From contig CAVRHR010000003.1 of assembly GCA_963721005.1 (NCBI GenBank), forward strand, positions 310,001 to 374,000: DNA of 64,000 nucleotides. Reading direction: 5' to 3'. The position numbers and the translations under genes were made by a program. This stretch comes from VAZQ01 sp963721005 (lineage in GTDB: Bacteria > Pseudomonadota > Alphaproteobacteria > Rhizobiales > Xanthobacteraceae). The notes under the pieces were generated by a model that ran no database searches, was not told the origin of the DNA, and saw only the letters and a program-made list of their open reading frames with translations. Below, piece by piece: positions 27,759 to 36,538 of this stretch; position 1 is the stretch's first letter; each line of letters opens with the position of its first letter.

Positions 27759-28199
27759 GGTTCTGCTCTCTGTCAGCTGCCCGAAGGGGGCCGGCAGCCG
27801 GTGCCCTGCCGCAAGTACCTCGGCGTTGCGAGTCCGGCAATTCTTGCCGGGGCGCACTTGCGGCTAATTCAGATAGGCAGTCCTTCGCGTCGCCTGACGT
27901 TCATTCGAAGATTACACCCGAACCTTTCGGGCCGGCATTGTCCTTTGGTGCAGTGTGATCAGACGGTGATTTCTTGATAGCCACACCGAGAGAGGCATGC
28001 GGCTTGTGGCGGCAAAGCGCGGCTGGCGGCTGCGGCAATGATCGACAGGTTGAATCCGGGTGGTCATACCGCTGTGGCCTCGGCTTTCACGAGAAAGCGG
28101 GCTGCAGCCAATCAGCATTTTGCTGCCACTATCAGGCACTGCGAGTCCTATGCTTGTCTTCACAGACAATGAGCGGGGTGTCAGGATCGCGGGGCCCGT
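27759..28199. other. intergenic, short repeat only
   Basis: About 440 bases without a gene. It contains ATTGTCCTTTGGTGCAGTG (27938-27956), which recurs with one change at 28868-28886. The long minus-strand frame here has no protein character. Confidence 0.4.
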
Positions 28200-28625
28200 C
28201 TAGCAGGCGTTGACACTTACGATCGTGCCATCTTCGCGAAAACGCACGACGGGACACTTGTCGGCCGTGGTTCCAATTTCCGGCTGTCCTTTGCGCATCG
28301 CTTTCACGTCCCTGGTCATCTCAAGGCACGTAAACCATTCGACATAGCTCGGCAGATATTCTTTTGGCTGAATGCACTTTGCCTTATTGGAGGCGGGGAA
28401 AGACGCCCAATCATTCTTGAGCCGCTCACGTGCGTCGTTCTCGTCGCTCATGCAGGAGGTGAAAATGTCGAAGGTCAGGCTGAATATTGCCGCAACCGCC
28501 TTCTCTGAAGCGTGGCACGCCTGCTCGATGTCCAGATTTGGAAGGCCGCCGTCCTTCGCAGGAGCCGTCGAAGCCGCAGCCAGGACAATGGCCGCCGATA
28601 AGATGAGTTTTGAGTTTGTGAACAT
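28200..28625 (-). CDS. exported cysteine-containing hypothetical protein
   Basis: 141 residues. Signal peptide (LILSAAIVLAAASTAPA) and a mature part with six cysteines (EQACHAS, TSCMSDE, KAKCIQP, FTCLEMT, DKCPVVR and a C-terminal NAC), enough for three disulfides. The segment YLPSYVEWFTCLEMTRDV is typical of a family of periplasmic proteins I remember from Bradyrhizobium, without known role. A perfect 15-base palindrome lies 26 bases upstream of the start. Intact. Confidence 0.65.
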   Translation of the reverse strand: MFTNSKLILSAAIVLAAASTAPAKDGGLPNLDIEQACHASEKAVAAIFSLTFDIFTSCMSDENDARERLKNDWASFPASNKAKCIQPKEYLPSYVEWFTCLEMTRDVKAMRKGQPEIGTTADKCPVVRFREDGTIVSVNAC

Positions 28626-28650
28626 GGAACCCGTGCTCCTGTGGCTATTT

Positions 28651-28665
28651 CAAGATTGAATCTTG
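28651..28665. promoter_or_regulatory. 15-bp palindrome upstream of an exported protein gene
   Basis: CAAGATT-G-AATCTTG is a perfect inverted repeat with a single central base, 26 bases before the start codon at 28625. Its position suits an operator overlapping a promoter or leader. The regulator is unknown; a chance palindrome is possible. Confidence 0.35.
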
Positions 28666-29012
28666 CACGAAAGATCTACTCATCTGTTGTCACGACTCCG
28701 GCCGTTGAGGGCTCGGGTCGCGAGGCAAGGACGCTCACGATGGGACCTATCGAGAGAGACGCAGCTAGTCAGCCGTAGTTCATCGGACGAAGCCGGTTGA
28801 AGCGGCTTCGGCGCGGTGGGTCAAGGCAGCACACCTCCTTAGAGTAACCCGGGCGGGCAGAAGGGATATTGTCCTTTGGTACAGTGCCCTGAATTTGAAG
28901 CCTACGGATTCCGGGGATTGCAAGGGTGGGGTTTGGTAACAACCGATGAACAATTTTTCGGTTGGAAACGTCTAAGTTCCCAATACAGGATGACGCTTTG
29001 AACAATTCCTCG
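28666..29012. other. intergenic with repeat remnants
   Basis: About 350 bases. The stretch around 28770-28830 resembles a common Bradyrhizobium-type intergenic sequence, and 28868-28886 repeats the 19-mer of 27938. No gene was recognised. Confidence 0.35.
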
Positions 29013-29193
29013 ATGCTCACCGCGGACCGCCGCACTCATCTGAAGATCGTGGTCCTGGCCCTTGTCTGCGCAACGGTCGTTGCCGGCGTCGGTATCGCAG
29101 GTCAGCCCGCCCAAGGCCGGCATGGAGGCCGCTGTTATCACGGTCGGCAAGCCCCTCACGGCAACAACCGAGGAAACCACCTCGATTCGGTGA
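29013..29193 (+). pseudogene. small membrane-anchored protein, frameshifted
   Basis: Starts at ATG with TADRRTHLKIVVLALVCATV and a hydrophobic segment ending VGIAGQPA. After about 29115 the native frame shifts: the expected tail (GMEAAVITVGKPLTATTEET, then TSIR and TGA) is in another frame. Restored, it is a roughly 60-residue single-span protein of a small family I recall from Bradyrhizobium (KTHLKIVVVALV start, KAGKP.T...E.TTIR end). Without the correction the frame continues to 29306 in unrelated residues. Confidence 0.55.
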
Positions 29194-29339
29194 GTCGACG
29201 GCTCGATTACCTCCGCGGCTCTCCAAAACCCAAATCCGCATCCCACCCAAAGCATGCCGGATATCCGCAATTGTCTTCACTTTCAGTGAACCATTTCGCG
29301 GGTTGAGCCGTCCAATAGGCAACAGATGGGGGGATCGTC

Positions 29340-30005
29340 ATGCACAAAATAAACCATTTCCGCTCCGCGGCCGCCGCCCTCGTGATTGCTGCCGCGACCC
29401 CCTTTGCCGGTACCGCTTCCGCCAGCCCGTTCTTGCCCTTCGGCCAGACGATCCAGGGCGCGCCGACGATGACGATGCAGGCGCCTGTCGATCAGGGCGA
29501 GGATTCGGCGGACCTTCCGGCCCGCTTCAAGCGCCAGATGGTGGAGTACCGCACCGGCGAGGCGCCCGGCACGATCGTCATCGACACCCCCAACACCTAT
29601 CTCTACCTCGTTCTCGGCAATGGCCGGGCGATGCGCTACGGCATCGGCGTCGGCCGCGAGGGCTTCACCTGGGCCGGTACCCAGAACGTCACCAGGAAGG
29701 CCGAGTGGCCGGACTGGACGCCGCCGCCAGAAATGATCGAGCGCCAACCCTACCTTCCCCGTTTCATGGCCGGTGGCCCCGGCAACCCGCTGGGCGCCCG
29801 TGCCATGTATCTCGGAGGTTCCGTCTACCGCATTCACGGCACCAACGATCCCTCGACGATCGGGCACCGCGTCTCTTCGGGCTGTATCCGCTTGACCAAC
29901 GATGATGTCAGCGACCTCTACGGCCGCGTCAATGTCGGCACCAAGGTGGTGGTCCTGCCGATGACCGACCGCCGCGCATCAGTGGGCACCGGCGGCGCGT
30001 ATTGA
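29340..30005 (+). CDS. L,D-transpeptidase (YkuD domain)
   Basis: 221 residues. A signal peptide (AAAALVIAAATPFAGTASA) and a linker are followed by a YkuD domain from about residue 78. The catalytic signature is YRIHGTND (His166) followed by SSGCIRLTNDDV (Cys182). The enzyme forms 3-3 cross-links in peptidoglycan or attaches proteins to it, in the periplasm. The adjoining VGREGFTWAG and GNPLGARAMYLG segments are typical of alphaproteobacterial members. GGGGGGATC precedes the ATG. Intact; GC-richer than its left neighbours. Confidence 0.92.
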   Translation: MHKINHFRSAAAALVIAAATPFAGTASASPFLPFGQTIQGAPTMTMQAPVDQGEDSADLPARFKRQMVEYRTGEAPGTIVIDTPNTYLYLVLGNGRAMRYGIGVGREGFTWAGTQNVTRKAEWPDWTPPPEMIERQPYLPRFMAGGPGNPLGARAMYLGGSVYRIHGTNDPSTIGHRVSSGCIRLTNDDVSDLYGRVNVGTKVVVLPMTDRRASVGTGGAY

Positions 30006-30065
30006 AGGAAATTCTCCGCGCTCGCTTTCGCCTGCCTTGCGGACACCGCAACGCGGCCACTTTTC

Positions 30066-31667
30066 TTATGGGTCGCTTACCGGCAAAGCGACATGAAAGA
30101 TCGTCCCGTAAGGATTGTTGGCAGTTGCCTGAAGGGTCCCGGCATGCGACTCGATGATCGACCGGCATATGGTAAGTCCTATTCCGGTTCCGGTAGGCTT
30201 TGTCGTAAAGAACGGCTCGAAGATACGATTCTTGTCTTTGCCGTCTATTCCCGTGCCAGAGTCCTCGATGGCGATCAGAACGCCGGATGGCTCCTGGATT
30301 TGGGACGTGACGCGCAACAGTCGTGCACGATCGGTGATGGAGCGCATGGCTTCGATTGCGTTCAAGATCAAATTCGAAAACACCTGCTGCAACTGGCCCC
30401 GGTCCGCAAGCAGTCGCGGGATTCCGTCGTGCAAATCAGTCAAGACCGATACCCGTTGAGTTCGCAGTTCGACGTCGACCATGGCGAGGACCTCTCGCAA
30501 GAGGTCGTTCACGCTGAGCCATGCCCTGCCATGGACATCCTTCTTGAACATCGCCCGGAGACTTGTAATCACCGTACTCCCACGAGCACTGTCGCTGGCG
30601 ATGCACTCGAGGGCAGCGCGTACTTCATCGATATTGGGTGGTGTTCTTGCAAGGAAGAGCAGGGCAGCCTGGCTGTTCAGAGCAATCGCACTTAACGGTT
30701 GATTGACCTCGTGAGCTATCGAAGCCGCCATTGCGTCCATTGCGATCTGCCGCGCCTCGCGTTCTCCTCGCTTCTTCATCACCGATCGGGCGAGGTACGC
30801 ATAGAGTGTCGTCGTTTCGGAAAGTAGCACGACCAAGACCACAATTGCGGCGATGAGCGAATAGATTCGGCCGGCGTACCAGCCAAGACTGAATCGCGCA
30901 TTGATGAGGATCGCCGCAACTGCCCCCTCCAGCAGCCACGTGCAGCACATGACCATGAGCCATAGGTCTAGCACCGAGCGTCGCCGAAGCCACAGCAGTG
31001 CGAGCGCGATAGCGTCCAAGGAAATGATCAATCCGCCAAATAGCCAAGAGAGATTCTGATTCATCCGAAGGTTGTCAAGAAAGATTTTTGGCAGAAGCCA
31101 ATCTCCCGCGATGGCAACCCATGTCAGCCCGCACACCGTCGCGGTCACCACCGCGACGCTCCAGCCGATGACTGCTATCGGCGATCGCTCGGGCATGCTT
31201 GTTCCGCTTTCCACGTCCTTGTCTTTGAGCCACACATAGACAATCACCGCCAGCGGTGAGCCCGCGTGCCAAAAAATATAGAGCCATACGGTGCTCTGTA
31301 ATCCGGCGCCGAGCAGGCCCGTCGAAGTAAACGCCCCTGGAAAGGTAAGCGCGTGCGGAATGACGATCAGGGCCGTAAACAAATAACCGCTTCCGAGTAC
31401 CAACAACGCCCACCGACGCACAATATAGAATTGAGCAAAAAGCAGAACCGAGGTAATGAGATCATTGATTATGGTTGCGGTCTCGAGAACTGGAATGAAA
31501 GCGTCAACGCGCGGTAGCTGAACGTAGGTGAACGGTGCCGTGACGACGAATGCGCTAAAGAGGGCCGCGACAACCCCGAGCGCCAATCGGATCTGCCCCC
31601 GTGACGGCGGCAGGCCTGCCAGAAGAAATTGTTGTTCGTCGGACGTCTCACGCATAACAGAAGCCAC
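30066..31667 (-). CDS. MASE4-domain sensor histidine kinase
   Basis: 533 residues. An N-terminal membrane sensor of seven or more spans (MASE4 type: FVVTAPFTYVQLPRVDAFIP, YLFTALIVIPHALTFPGAF, TGLLGAGLQSTVWLYIFWHA) is followed by HisKA with the phospho-acceptor His (AASIAHEVNQPLSAIALNSQ) and HATPase_c (NLILNAIEAMRS, IEDSGTGIDGKDKNRIFEPF, GTGIGLTICRSIIESHAG). No response regulator is adjacent, so it is an orphan kinase. The MASE4 signal is unknown. A truncated relative of its sensor half is encoded at 32852. The initial GTG could be replaced by an ATG four codons on (31655). Confidence 0.88.
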   Translation of the reverse strand: MASVMRETSDEQQFLLAGLPPSRGQIRLALGVVAALFSAFVVTAPFTYVQLPRVDAFIPVLETATIINDLITSVLLFAQFYIVRRWALLVLGSGYLFTALIVIPHALTFPGAFTSTGLLGAGLQSTVWLYIFWHAGSPLAVIVYVWLKDKDVESGTSMPERSPIAVIGWSVAVVTATVCGLTWVAIAGDWLLPKIFLDNLRMNQNLSWLFGGLIISLDAIALALLWLRRRSVLDLWLMVMCCTWLLEGAVAAILINARFSLGWYAGRIYSLIAAIVVLVVLLSETTTLYAYLARSVMKKRGEREARQIAMDAMAASIAHEVNQPLSAIALNSQAALLFLARTPPNIDEVRAALECIASDSARGSTVITSLRAMFKKDVHGRAWLSVNDLLREVLAMVDVELRTQRVSVLTDLHDGIPRLLADRGQLQQVFSNLILNAIEAMRSITDRARLLRVTSQIQEPSGVLIAIEDSGTGIDGKDKNRIFEPFFTTKPTGTGIGLTICRSIIESHAGTLQATANNPYGTIFHVALPVSDP

Positions 31668-31880
31668 GCTCCGTACCAGGATCAGATAATAGCACGACGC
31701 AATCTTTCAGGAATTGAAACTTTTTTTCCCCGAAACCGAATATAACGATTGGAGGGGAGGCGTGCCCGGAAGCATCTGATCCGCAACGCGCCGGCGGATG
31801 CCGGCGATGAGGAGGCCCATCGATCGCAGGTGCAGCTGAAGGAATTTAGGGCGTTTCATGTGCCAGAGACTGAATTCTGC
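31668..31880. other. short intergenic region
   Basis: About 210 bases upstream of the MASE4 kinase, AT-richer near 31690-31750 and the likely site of the kinase promoter. Nothing else is seen. Confidence 0.3.
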
Positions 31881-32643
31881 TTAAGTGCCCAAAGGCGCAA
31901 GAGCGTTGCGCAATGGCTCGCTGGAAATCATCATGAGGCCCGTGAAGGGCTGGCTCAGTTCGAGGATCAAAAAGAGCGCAGCAGACGCCGAAATTGCGAA
32001 AATGCCGAGGGCGGCTATGGTCGTCGCGTTATTGTCGGCGAACAGGCTGAAGCTGGCAAAGATGATGGTGAGCCAAGAAATCAGCACCACAAGAAAGGGC
32101 ATGGGGATCTGATCCGCCTGCCTTGGCGAATAGCAGCAGGCGCGTTTTTGCCAGATCCATGCTGGTATCTATGGCCCTGGCCTGAAGAGAACGTTGGGCT
32201 TCGTTCTGCGGGGACAGTTTCAGGATCTCATCGTAGAGCAATAGGGCGGAGGAGCTCGCCTCGAATACTTCCGTCTCCCCGGTATCGGCGCCGTTCTCGC
32301 GCCAAATCCTGTCAGCCAAAATGGTGACGGCGTGCCGCAGAAGATTGCCGATGGAATTTCCCTCGGCTCCGTACTGCGCAAGCGTGCGATCCAGCAAAAC
32401 GATATTGGCTGTCAACTGCTTGACTTGACCGGTTTGGGTTTCATAAGTGCTGTTGGCCGAGCCGATGAGCAAGCCGAGAACCAGAGCGGCGATCGTCCCA
32501 ATAAGGCCCGTTCCTAGCCTTATGACGTCCTTCGTGTCGCCGGCCAGGTGATGTCCCGGCAGCCTTTTGCGAAGGAATATACCGAGAAATGCGCCTCCGA
32601 AGATGCATGCAAAGGTGATTAAAGACAATGATATGGGGCTCAT
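31881..32643 (-). pseudogene. DUF4239 membrane protein, frameshifted
   Basis: N-terminal part: a membrane span, RKRLPGHHLAGDTKDVIRLG, TGLIGTIAALVLGLLIGSAN and a cytoplasmic/periplasmic helical domain, the pattern of DUF4239 proteins (bestrophin-like). Near 32120 the frame shifts; the two final spans (MPFLVVLISWLTIIFASFSL, LGIFAISASAALFLILELSQ) with PFTGLMMISSEPLRNAL continue one frame over to 31881. Restored length about 254 residues, normal for the family. The function is unproven. Confidence 0.7.
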
Positions 32644-32851
32644 GAGTTATTTCTCCGGTTGGCGCTGCCGACCTCCACTTTTCTCGAAGGGTTGGCGTGG
32701 CCAATGTCATGTCCTGAAGTTTAGGAATCGATCGCGTTCCGGGAGGCAATGTTGGTTCCGTTGCTTCGTTGCAGATGAGACGCGGACGGGTCGCACCCGC
32801 CGGAATGTGGGTGCGGCCGATATGTTCGACCAGATTTTCAACCCGCACGCG

Positions 32852-33391
32852 TTACGCTGCGATGTGAGGGCACACCAGACCAAATGCGCCCGCCGCGCTC
32901 CAGCCGATCGCAGACATCGTCGCCGCATCTGAAACGGGTTTTGTGAGTGTTCCTTTCCTAAGCACCGCGTACACCAGCAAGGCCGCGGCGAAGCCGGCAT
33001 GCCAGAAGATAAAAAGCCATGACCCAGTTTGTAATCCGGCACCGAGAAGACCGGTTGGCGAAAACGCGCCCGAGAAGGTAAGGGCATGCGGTATGGCCAT
33101 TAGTGCCGTGAAAAGATATCCGCACGCCAGTGTCAAAAGCGAGCGTGAGCGAGAAATCGAAAACTGCGCAAATAGCAGAACGGCGGTGATCAAATCGGTG
33201 ACGCAAACAATTGCATCCAGCGACGGAAAGAACGCGTTGAGTTCCGCCAGTGGCTCGCCGGCGAACGGAACCACAGATCCAAATGCGATGAGCGCAATTG
33301 TGGCGACGGCAACCGCGGACCAAGTTTGCCGCGTTGTGGGCGGCAGGTCCACCAACCAGGTATCAGCGGCATCCGATTCGCCACGCGCCAT
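32852..33391 (-). pseudogene. MASE4 sensor domain, truncated
   Basis: About 179 codons similar to the sensor half of the kinase at 30066. Shared blocks are SLLTLACGYLFTALMAIPHA, LTFSGAFSPTGLLGAGLQTG and WLFIFWHAGFAAALLVYAVL. It stops after about five spans at a TAA; no kinase, GGDEF or other output domain follows in any frame. Probably the surviving 5' piece of a MASE4 signalling gene. ATG at 33391 chosen; an earlier ATG at 33433 has no supporting site. Confidence 0.6.
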
Positions 33392-33961
33392 GACTGCCAC
33401 GCCTACCAAGATCGTGCCCGTCCGGCCAGGCAACTCTGCTACAACCCTACGCCAGGACTGCGAGGTTGTAGAGGGGCTGTGTCGCTTCTTGGCTAAGCTT
33501 TGCCGAACACCGAGTGCAAGAATATCGCCGCCCGAGGCACTCGGTCATGCAGCCACTCCGCCGCCTTGATTGAAGCCGGCCGAACCCGAACTGCGTTCGG
33601 ACAACCTTGGCGAGGCGAAGAGACCCTTGGAATTCCGACAATATCCGCGTTCGATTCGAGGTCGCCGGCCGCTTCGGCACCGGGGTTTATGTGCGCTGCG
33701 CGCCGCGAGCTTGAGTGCATCCACTCGGGTCGTCACAAGATTTCATTTCGCTGAATTTGGTCGCGGCATGATCGGTCTTACCCAGTGGACGAGAGGCTCT
33801 TTTCGCGGGCGGTCCTCGATGCGACGCGAGGTCGTTGTCGGCGAAGAACATTGATCAGAAGCGCTCGGATTTTTGGTGGCGATATGGTGGCGATATCGAC
33901 GGAGTTGGAAAAACGCCAAATGCATGCGACCAAATTAAATTAAGTTATATCAATTACTTGC
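33392..33961. other. gene-free region before the degenerate tRNA
   Basis: About 570 bases. The left two thirds are Arg/Ser-rich in all frames and look like intergenic repeat debris. The last 50 bases before 33961 are strongly AT-rich. No gene, tRNA repeat or phage remnant was recognised. Confidence 0.4.
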
Positions 33962-34039
33962 TGGCGCGCCCGGAGAGATTTCGAACTCCCGACCCCCAGA
34001 TTTGTAGTCTGGTGCTCTATCCAGCTGAGCTACGCGCGC
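33962..34039 (-). tRNA. degenerate tRNA-Arg (ACG-type), anticodon changed to ACA
   Basis: Cloverleaf-like, 78 bases including an encoded CCA. D arm (GCTC AGCTGGATA GAGC) and anticodon stem (CCAGA/TCTGG) are sound and match alphaproteobacterial tRNA-Arg(ACG). Three lesions stand out. The anticodon loop reads CTACAAA, giving ACA instead of ACG. The T loop has eight bases (TTCGAAAT) instead of seven. Acceptor pair 5-68 is G-G. Its 5' half overlaps the last codons of the integrase gene. It is probably a pseudo-tRNA or attachment-site relic, not a working tRNA. Confidence 0.65.
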
Positions 34040-35819
34040 TTGGGATGCGTTCAGCTCCTTTCGTGGCGGTCTCAACGACGGTCTCAGGTAAGTTAGTCTT
34101 TGCGCCATTCGTCGGGCCGTTCCCGTACTTGCCCACCTTATATCTCGGAAACTTGCGAAGGGCTTCCGCCTTCTCAGTAAGAAGTGCCTCCCCATAGCCG
34201 CGCCCAACTGTTGCCGGCGCGTGCCCGACAATCGCGTCGGTCATCTTTTCGGAGATCCCGCACCGATCGGCCATGCCCTTGAACGTGTGGCGCCACGCGT
34301 GATTGGGCGACAATTCGGGATCGCTGACGCCAAGCTTCCGGACCCATGCGGCGAGGTGCTCGCGCGCCTTGACAGAGCGCGGCTTCCGCGGGTTGGTAGG
34401 ATCAGGCGCCGGATTGGGCAGCGCAGCATCCTTGGACACATTGTAGAACATTGGTCCCTTGCCGTTGGCCTTCACGAATTCGAGGAAGCCCTGCTCGATC
34501 AGGTGTTCATGAATCGGCACCGTGCGCGCGCTTCCAGTCTTGGTCGTGCCTGCCTCCGGTGAGATTTTCATGGCGTGGATGGCATCCTCTTTGATGATAT
34601 CGATGGCACGCAATTGCGTAAGCTCGCCCATTCGCGCGCCACTATACGCGGCAAGCCACGGGCACCAGCGCTTGGCCCCATCGCCCTTGCTGCCCACTTT
34701 GATCGCGAGGGCGGCATTCAGAATCACGCTGATCTCTTCGGTGGTGAACCGCTTCGTTTCTCGCGTCCTGATCTTCTTTGGCACCTTCACGCGCCAACCG
34801 GTGAACGGATTGCGCGAGATCAGATTTTCCTCGACCGCCCAATTAAACACAGTCCGGGCCGCCCGAACGTAGATGTTCGCGACCGTGCCGGCGTCCCTTC
34901 GGTCGGCCTTGCGCACGGGCTTGCCGGCTTTGATGAGCCCGTTAGCCCATGCTTGCATTTGTTCAGGCAATAACGCGGCGGCGGGAATATCCGGAAAGTC
35001 GGCTTGCAGTCGCCGGAATACGGTTCGCCATCGGTCGACCGTCGAATTGGCCGGCTTGGCGCTTGCGATCCATCGCTCGAATAGCACCCATGCCGTGAGG
35101 GCAGTATCGGGCGCCCCTTTGGATATCTGCGGAAATTGCTTCGCCCATTCGTCCGGTCCGTGGTCACCGCGGGCACGCCGGGCTAGGAGGCTCACTGCGG
35201 CAAAGAAATCGCGCGTCACATAGTCCAAGAACATGGCCTTGGAGGCCTCGTCCAAGAGCTTGCCCTTAGCGGCGAGGAATTGATGCGGCTTTGCCTCATC
35301 GGCGATCAAAGGACGCACGCGCTCTCGCATGCCGGCATCCCGCTCCCAGAAGTCGAGTGGGTCGCCTGAGAACACGCGATCGGTGCCCGACGTGATATCC
35401 GCCGACCTATCGAAGGGGAGCGTGTGATTGATTGCACCCATTGCCGGCCCGTGTAGCTGATCGCGCACATGGGCTTCGTAGTCCTCCCAAACGTGCGCCG
35501 GCCAGTTATTCATGCCCGCCAGTGCGACAAACCATCCGTACCACTCGCCCGCCAGCGCGCGCGCCTGCAAGGGCGTGAGTGTGCTCCCCTCCCCTTTGCG
35601 AGCGGCGCGGACGTTGTGAATTCGCGCCTCGATATCAGATAGCCATTCGCGGTACTTCGCCCACGCCAACCGGGCCTTCATCGGACCGGTGTTTAGGCGC
35701 TCTTCGGTGCGCTTTCCATAGAGCTTCGAGTACTCCTCAACCACATCGGCGGGAATTGTTTTGGGGGCCACAAAGCCGCCCTCGTGGGTCGGGGTAAGTG
35801 TGTTTGCTGATCGAGGCAT
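34017..35819 (-). CDS. tyrosine recombinase (integrase)
   Basis: 600 residues. A long N-terminal region (arm- and core-binding) is followed by a phage-integrase catalytic domain in the last 250 residues. The R-H-R-H-Y set is visible: AAYSGARMGELTQLR (Arg), PNHAWRHTFKG (His and Arg), GHAPATVGRGYGE (His and the nucleophile Tyr). It catalyses site-specific integration or excision of the genomic island. Its last residues (about eight codons) are encoded by the 5' half of a degenerate tRNA-Arg. The start lies about 105 bases downstream of the 3' end of tRNA-Leu, the usual position beside an attachment site. Intact. Confidence 0.92.
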   Translation of the reverse strand: MPRSANTLTPTHEGGFVAPKTIPADVVEEYSKLYGKRTEERLNTGPMKARLAWAKYREWLSDIEARIHNVRAARKGEGSTLTPLQARALAGEWYGWFVALAGMNNWPAHVWEDYEAHVRDQLHGPAMGAINHTLPFDRSADITSGTDRVFSGDPLDFWERDAGMRERVRPLIADEAKPHQFLAAKGKLLDEASKAMFLDYVTRDFFAAVSLLARRARGDHGPDEWAKQFPQISKGAPDTALTAWVLFERWIASAKPANSTVDRWRTVFRRLQADFPDIPAAALLPEQMQAWANGLIKAGKPVRKADRRDAGTVANIYVRAARTVFNWAVEENLISRNPFTGWRVKVPKKIRTRETKRFTTEEISVILNAALAIKVGSKGDGAKRWCPWLAAYSGARMGELTQLRAIDIIKEDAIHAMKISPEAGTTKTGSARTVPIHEHLIEQGFLEFVKANGKGPMFYNVSKDAALPNPAPDPTNPRKPRSVKAREHLAAWVRKLGVSDPELSPNHAWRHTFKGMADRCGISEKMTDAIVGHAPATVGRGYGEALLTEKAEALRKFPRYKVGKYGNGPTNGAKTNLPETVVETATKGAERIPSARSSAG

Positions 35820-35828
35820 AAGGCCGCC

Positions 35829-35847
35829 CTACGAAACGGTTTCGTAG
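35829..35847. promoter_or_regulatory. 19-bp palindrome before the integrase gene
   Basis: CTACGAAAC-G-GTTTCGTAG is a perfect inverted repeat with one central base, 10 bases before the integrase ATG. A further half-like TTCGTAG occurs nearby (35853-35859). It may be an operator that limits integrase expression or a recombinase/excisionase arm site. Function inferred from position and symmetry only. Confidence 0.5.
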
Positions 35848-35924
35848 CGTCGTTCGTAGCACGGTCCTCGGAAAAAACAAATAATCTCAGCAACTTATTG
35901 ATAGATAAGGGCAGAAACGGTTAA

Positions 35925-36010
35925 TGGTGCGGACGGTGGGACTTGAACCCACACGGGATTGCTCCCAAGGGATTTTAAGTCCCTTGCGTCTACCGTTTCG
36001 CCACGTCCGC
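35925..36010 (-). tRNA. tRNA-Leu (anticodon UAA)
   Basis: 86 bases with encoded CCA. The acceptor stem GCGGACG pairs with CGTCCGC, the anticodon stem GGGA/TCCC carries a CTTAAAA loop giving anticodon TAA, the long variable arm is typical of tRNA-Leu, and the T arm is GTGGG TTCAAGT CCCAC. Intact. Its 3' end faces the integrase gene, so it is the likely attachment site of the island and marks the border between accessory (left) and core (right) DNA. Confidence 0.95.
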
Positions 36011-36094
36011 GTTTGTGGTCTCCGACGCTCAACAAATTAATTGAATCTCGAGGATATACCCGACCGCCTCGGCGACGACACACCATCGCCGAGA

Positions 36095-36505
36095 TCACTT
36101 CGGCTTCTTTTCGTCCCCCTCGTCCTCGGCATCCTCCTCGTCCTCGTCCTCGGCCTCCTCCTCATCTTCCAGGTCGACGCGCTCGCGCAGCTCCTTGACG
36201 TGAGCGATGTACTCCTCCGCCCCCTTCTTCGCCTCACGCAGGAAGCCGTTGACCTCCTCCTTGAGCCGGTCGAGGTCCATCTTGATGCCGCCGACCGAGG
36301 GGTTTTCGACCCCCAGCCCATAGGCGGTCATGCGCATCCTGACCATGGCGTCGATCAGCAATTGCGCCACGTAGGCCTCGCCGAGATCCTCCTCGTCCAT
36401 GTAATCGAGGATGCAGTCGTAGATGGCGTCGCGGTGCCGCTCGAAATCCTCGGCGAACTTTTCCGCCTCCGGATCATCGCCGGGCAGATCATCGGAATCC
36501 GACAT
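36095..36505 (-). CDS. acidic hypothetical protein
   Basis: 136 residues, helical (DCILDYMDEEDLGEAYVAQL, KMDLDRLKEEVNGFLREAKK) with a tail of about 30 mostly Glu/Asp residues ending in KKPK. Probably a cytoplasmic protein with coiled-coil tendency; the acidic tail may bind basic partners. No family recognised, but the codon use is that of the core genes around it. It lies just upstream of tRNA-Leu on the same strand and 33 bases downstream of gpt. Confidence 0.7.
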   Translation of the reverse strand: MSDSDDLPGDDPEAEKFAEDFERHRDAIYDCILDYMDEEDLGEAYVAQLLIDAMVRMRMTAYGLGVENPSVGGIKMDLDRLKEEVNGFLREAKKGAEEYIAHVKELRERVDLEDEEEAEDEDEEDAEDEGDEKKPK

Positions 36506-36538
36506 GGGCCTCGATCTCCATTGCGCACCATGAAATCA

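Noticed and set aside
33962..34039. A functional tRNA-Cys with anticodon ACA
   Set aside because: The body matches tRNA-Arg(ACG) and carries two further structural defects, so a relic is much more likely than a novel decoding tRNA.
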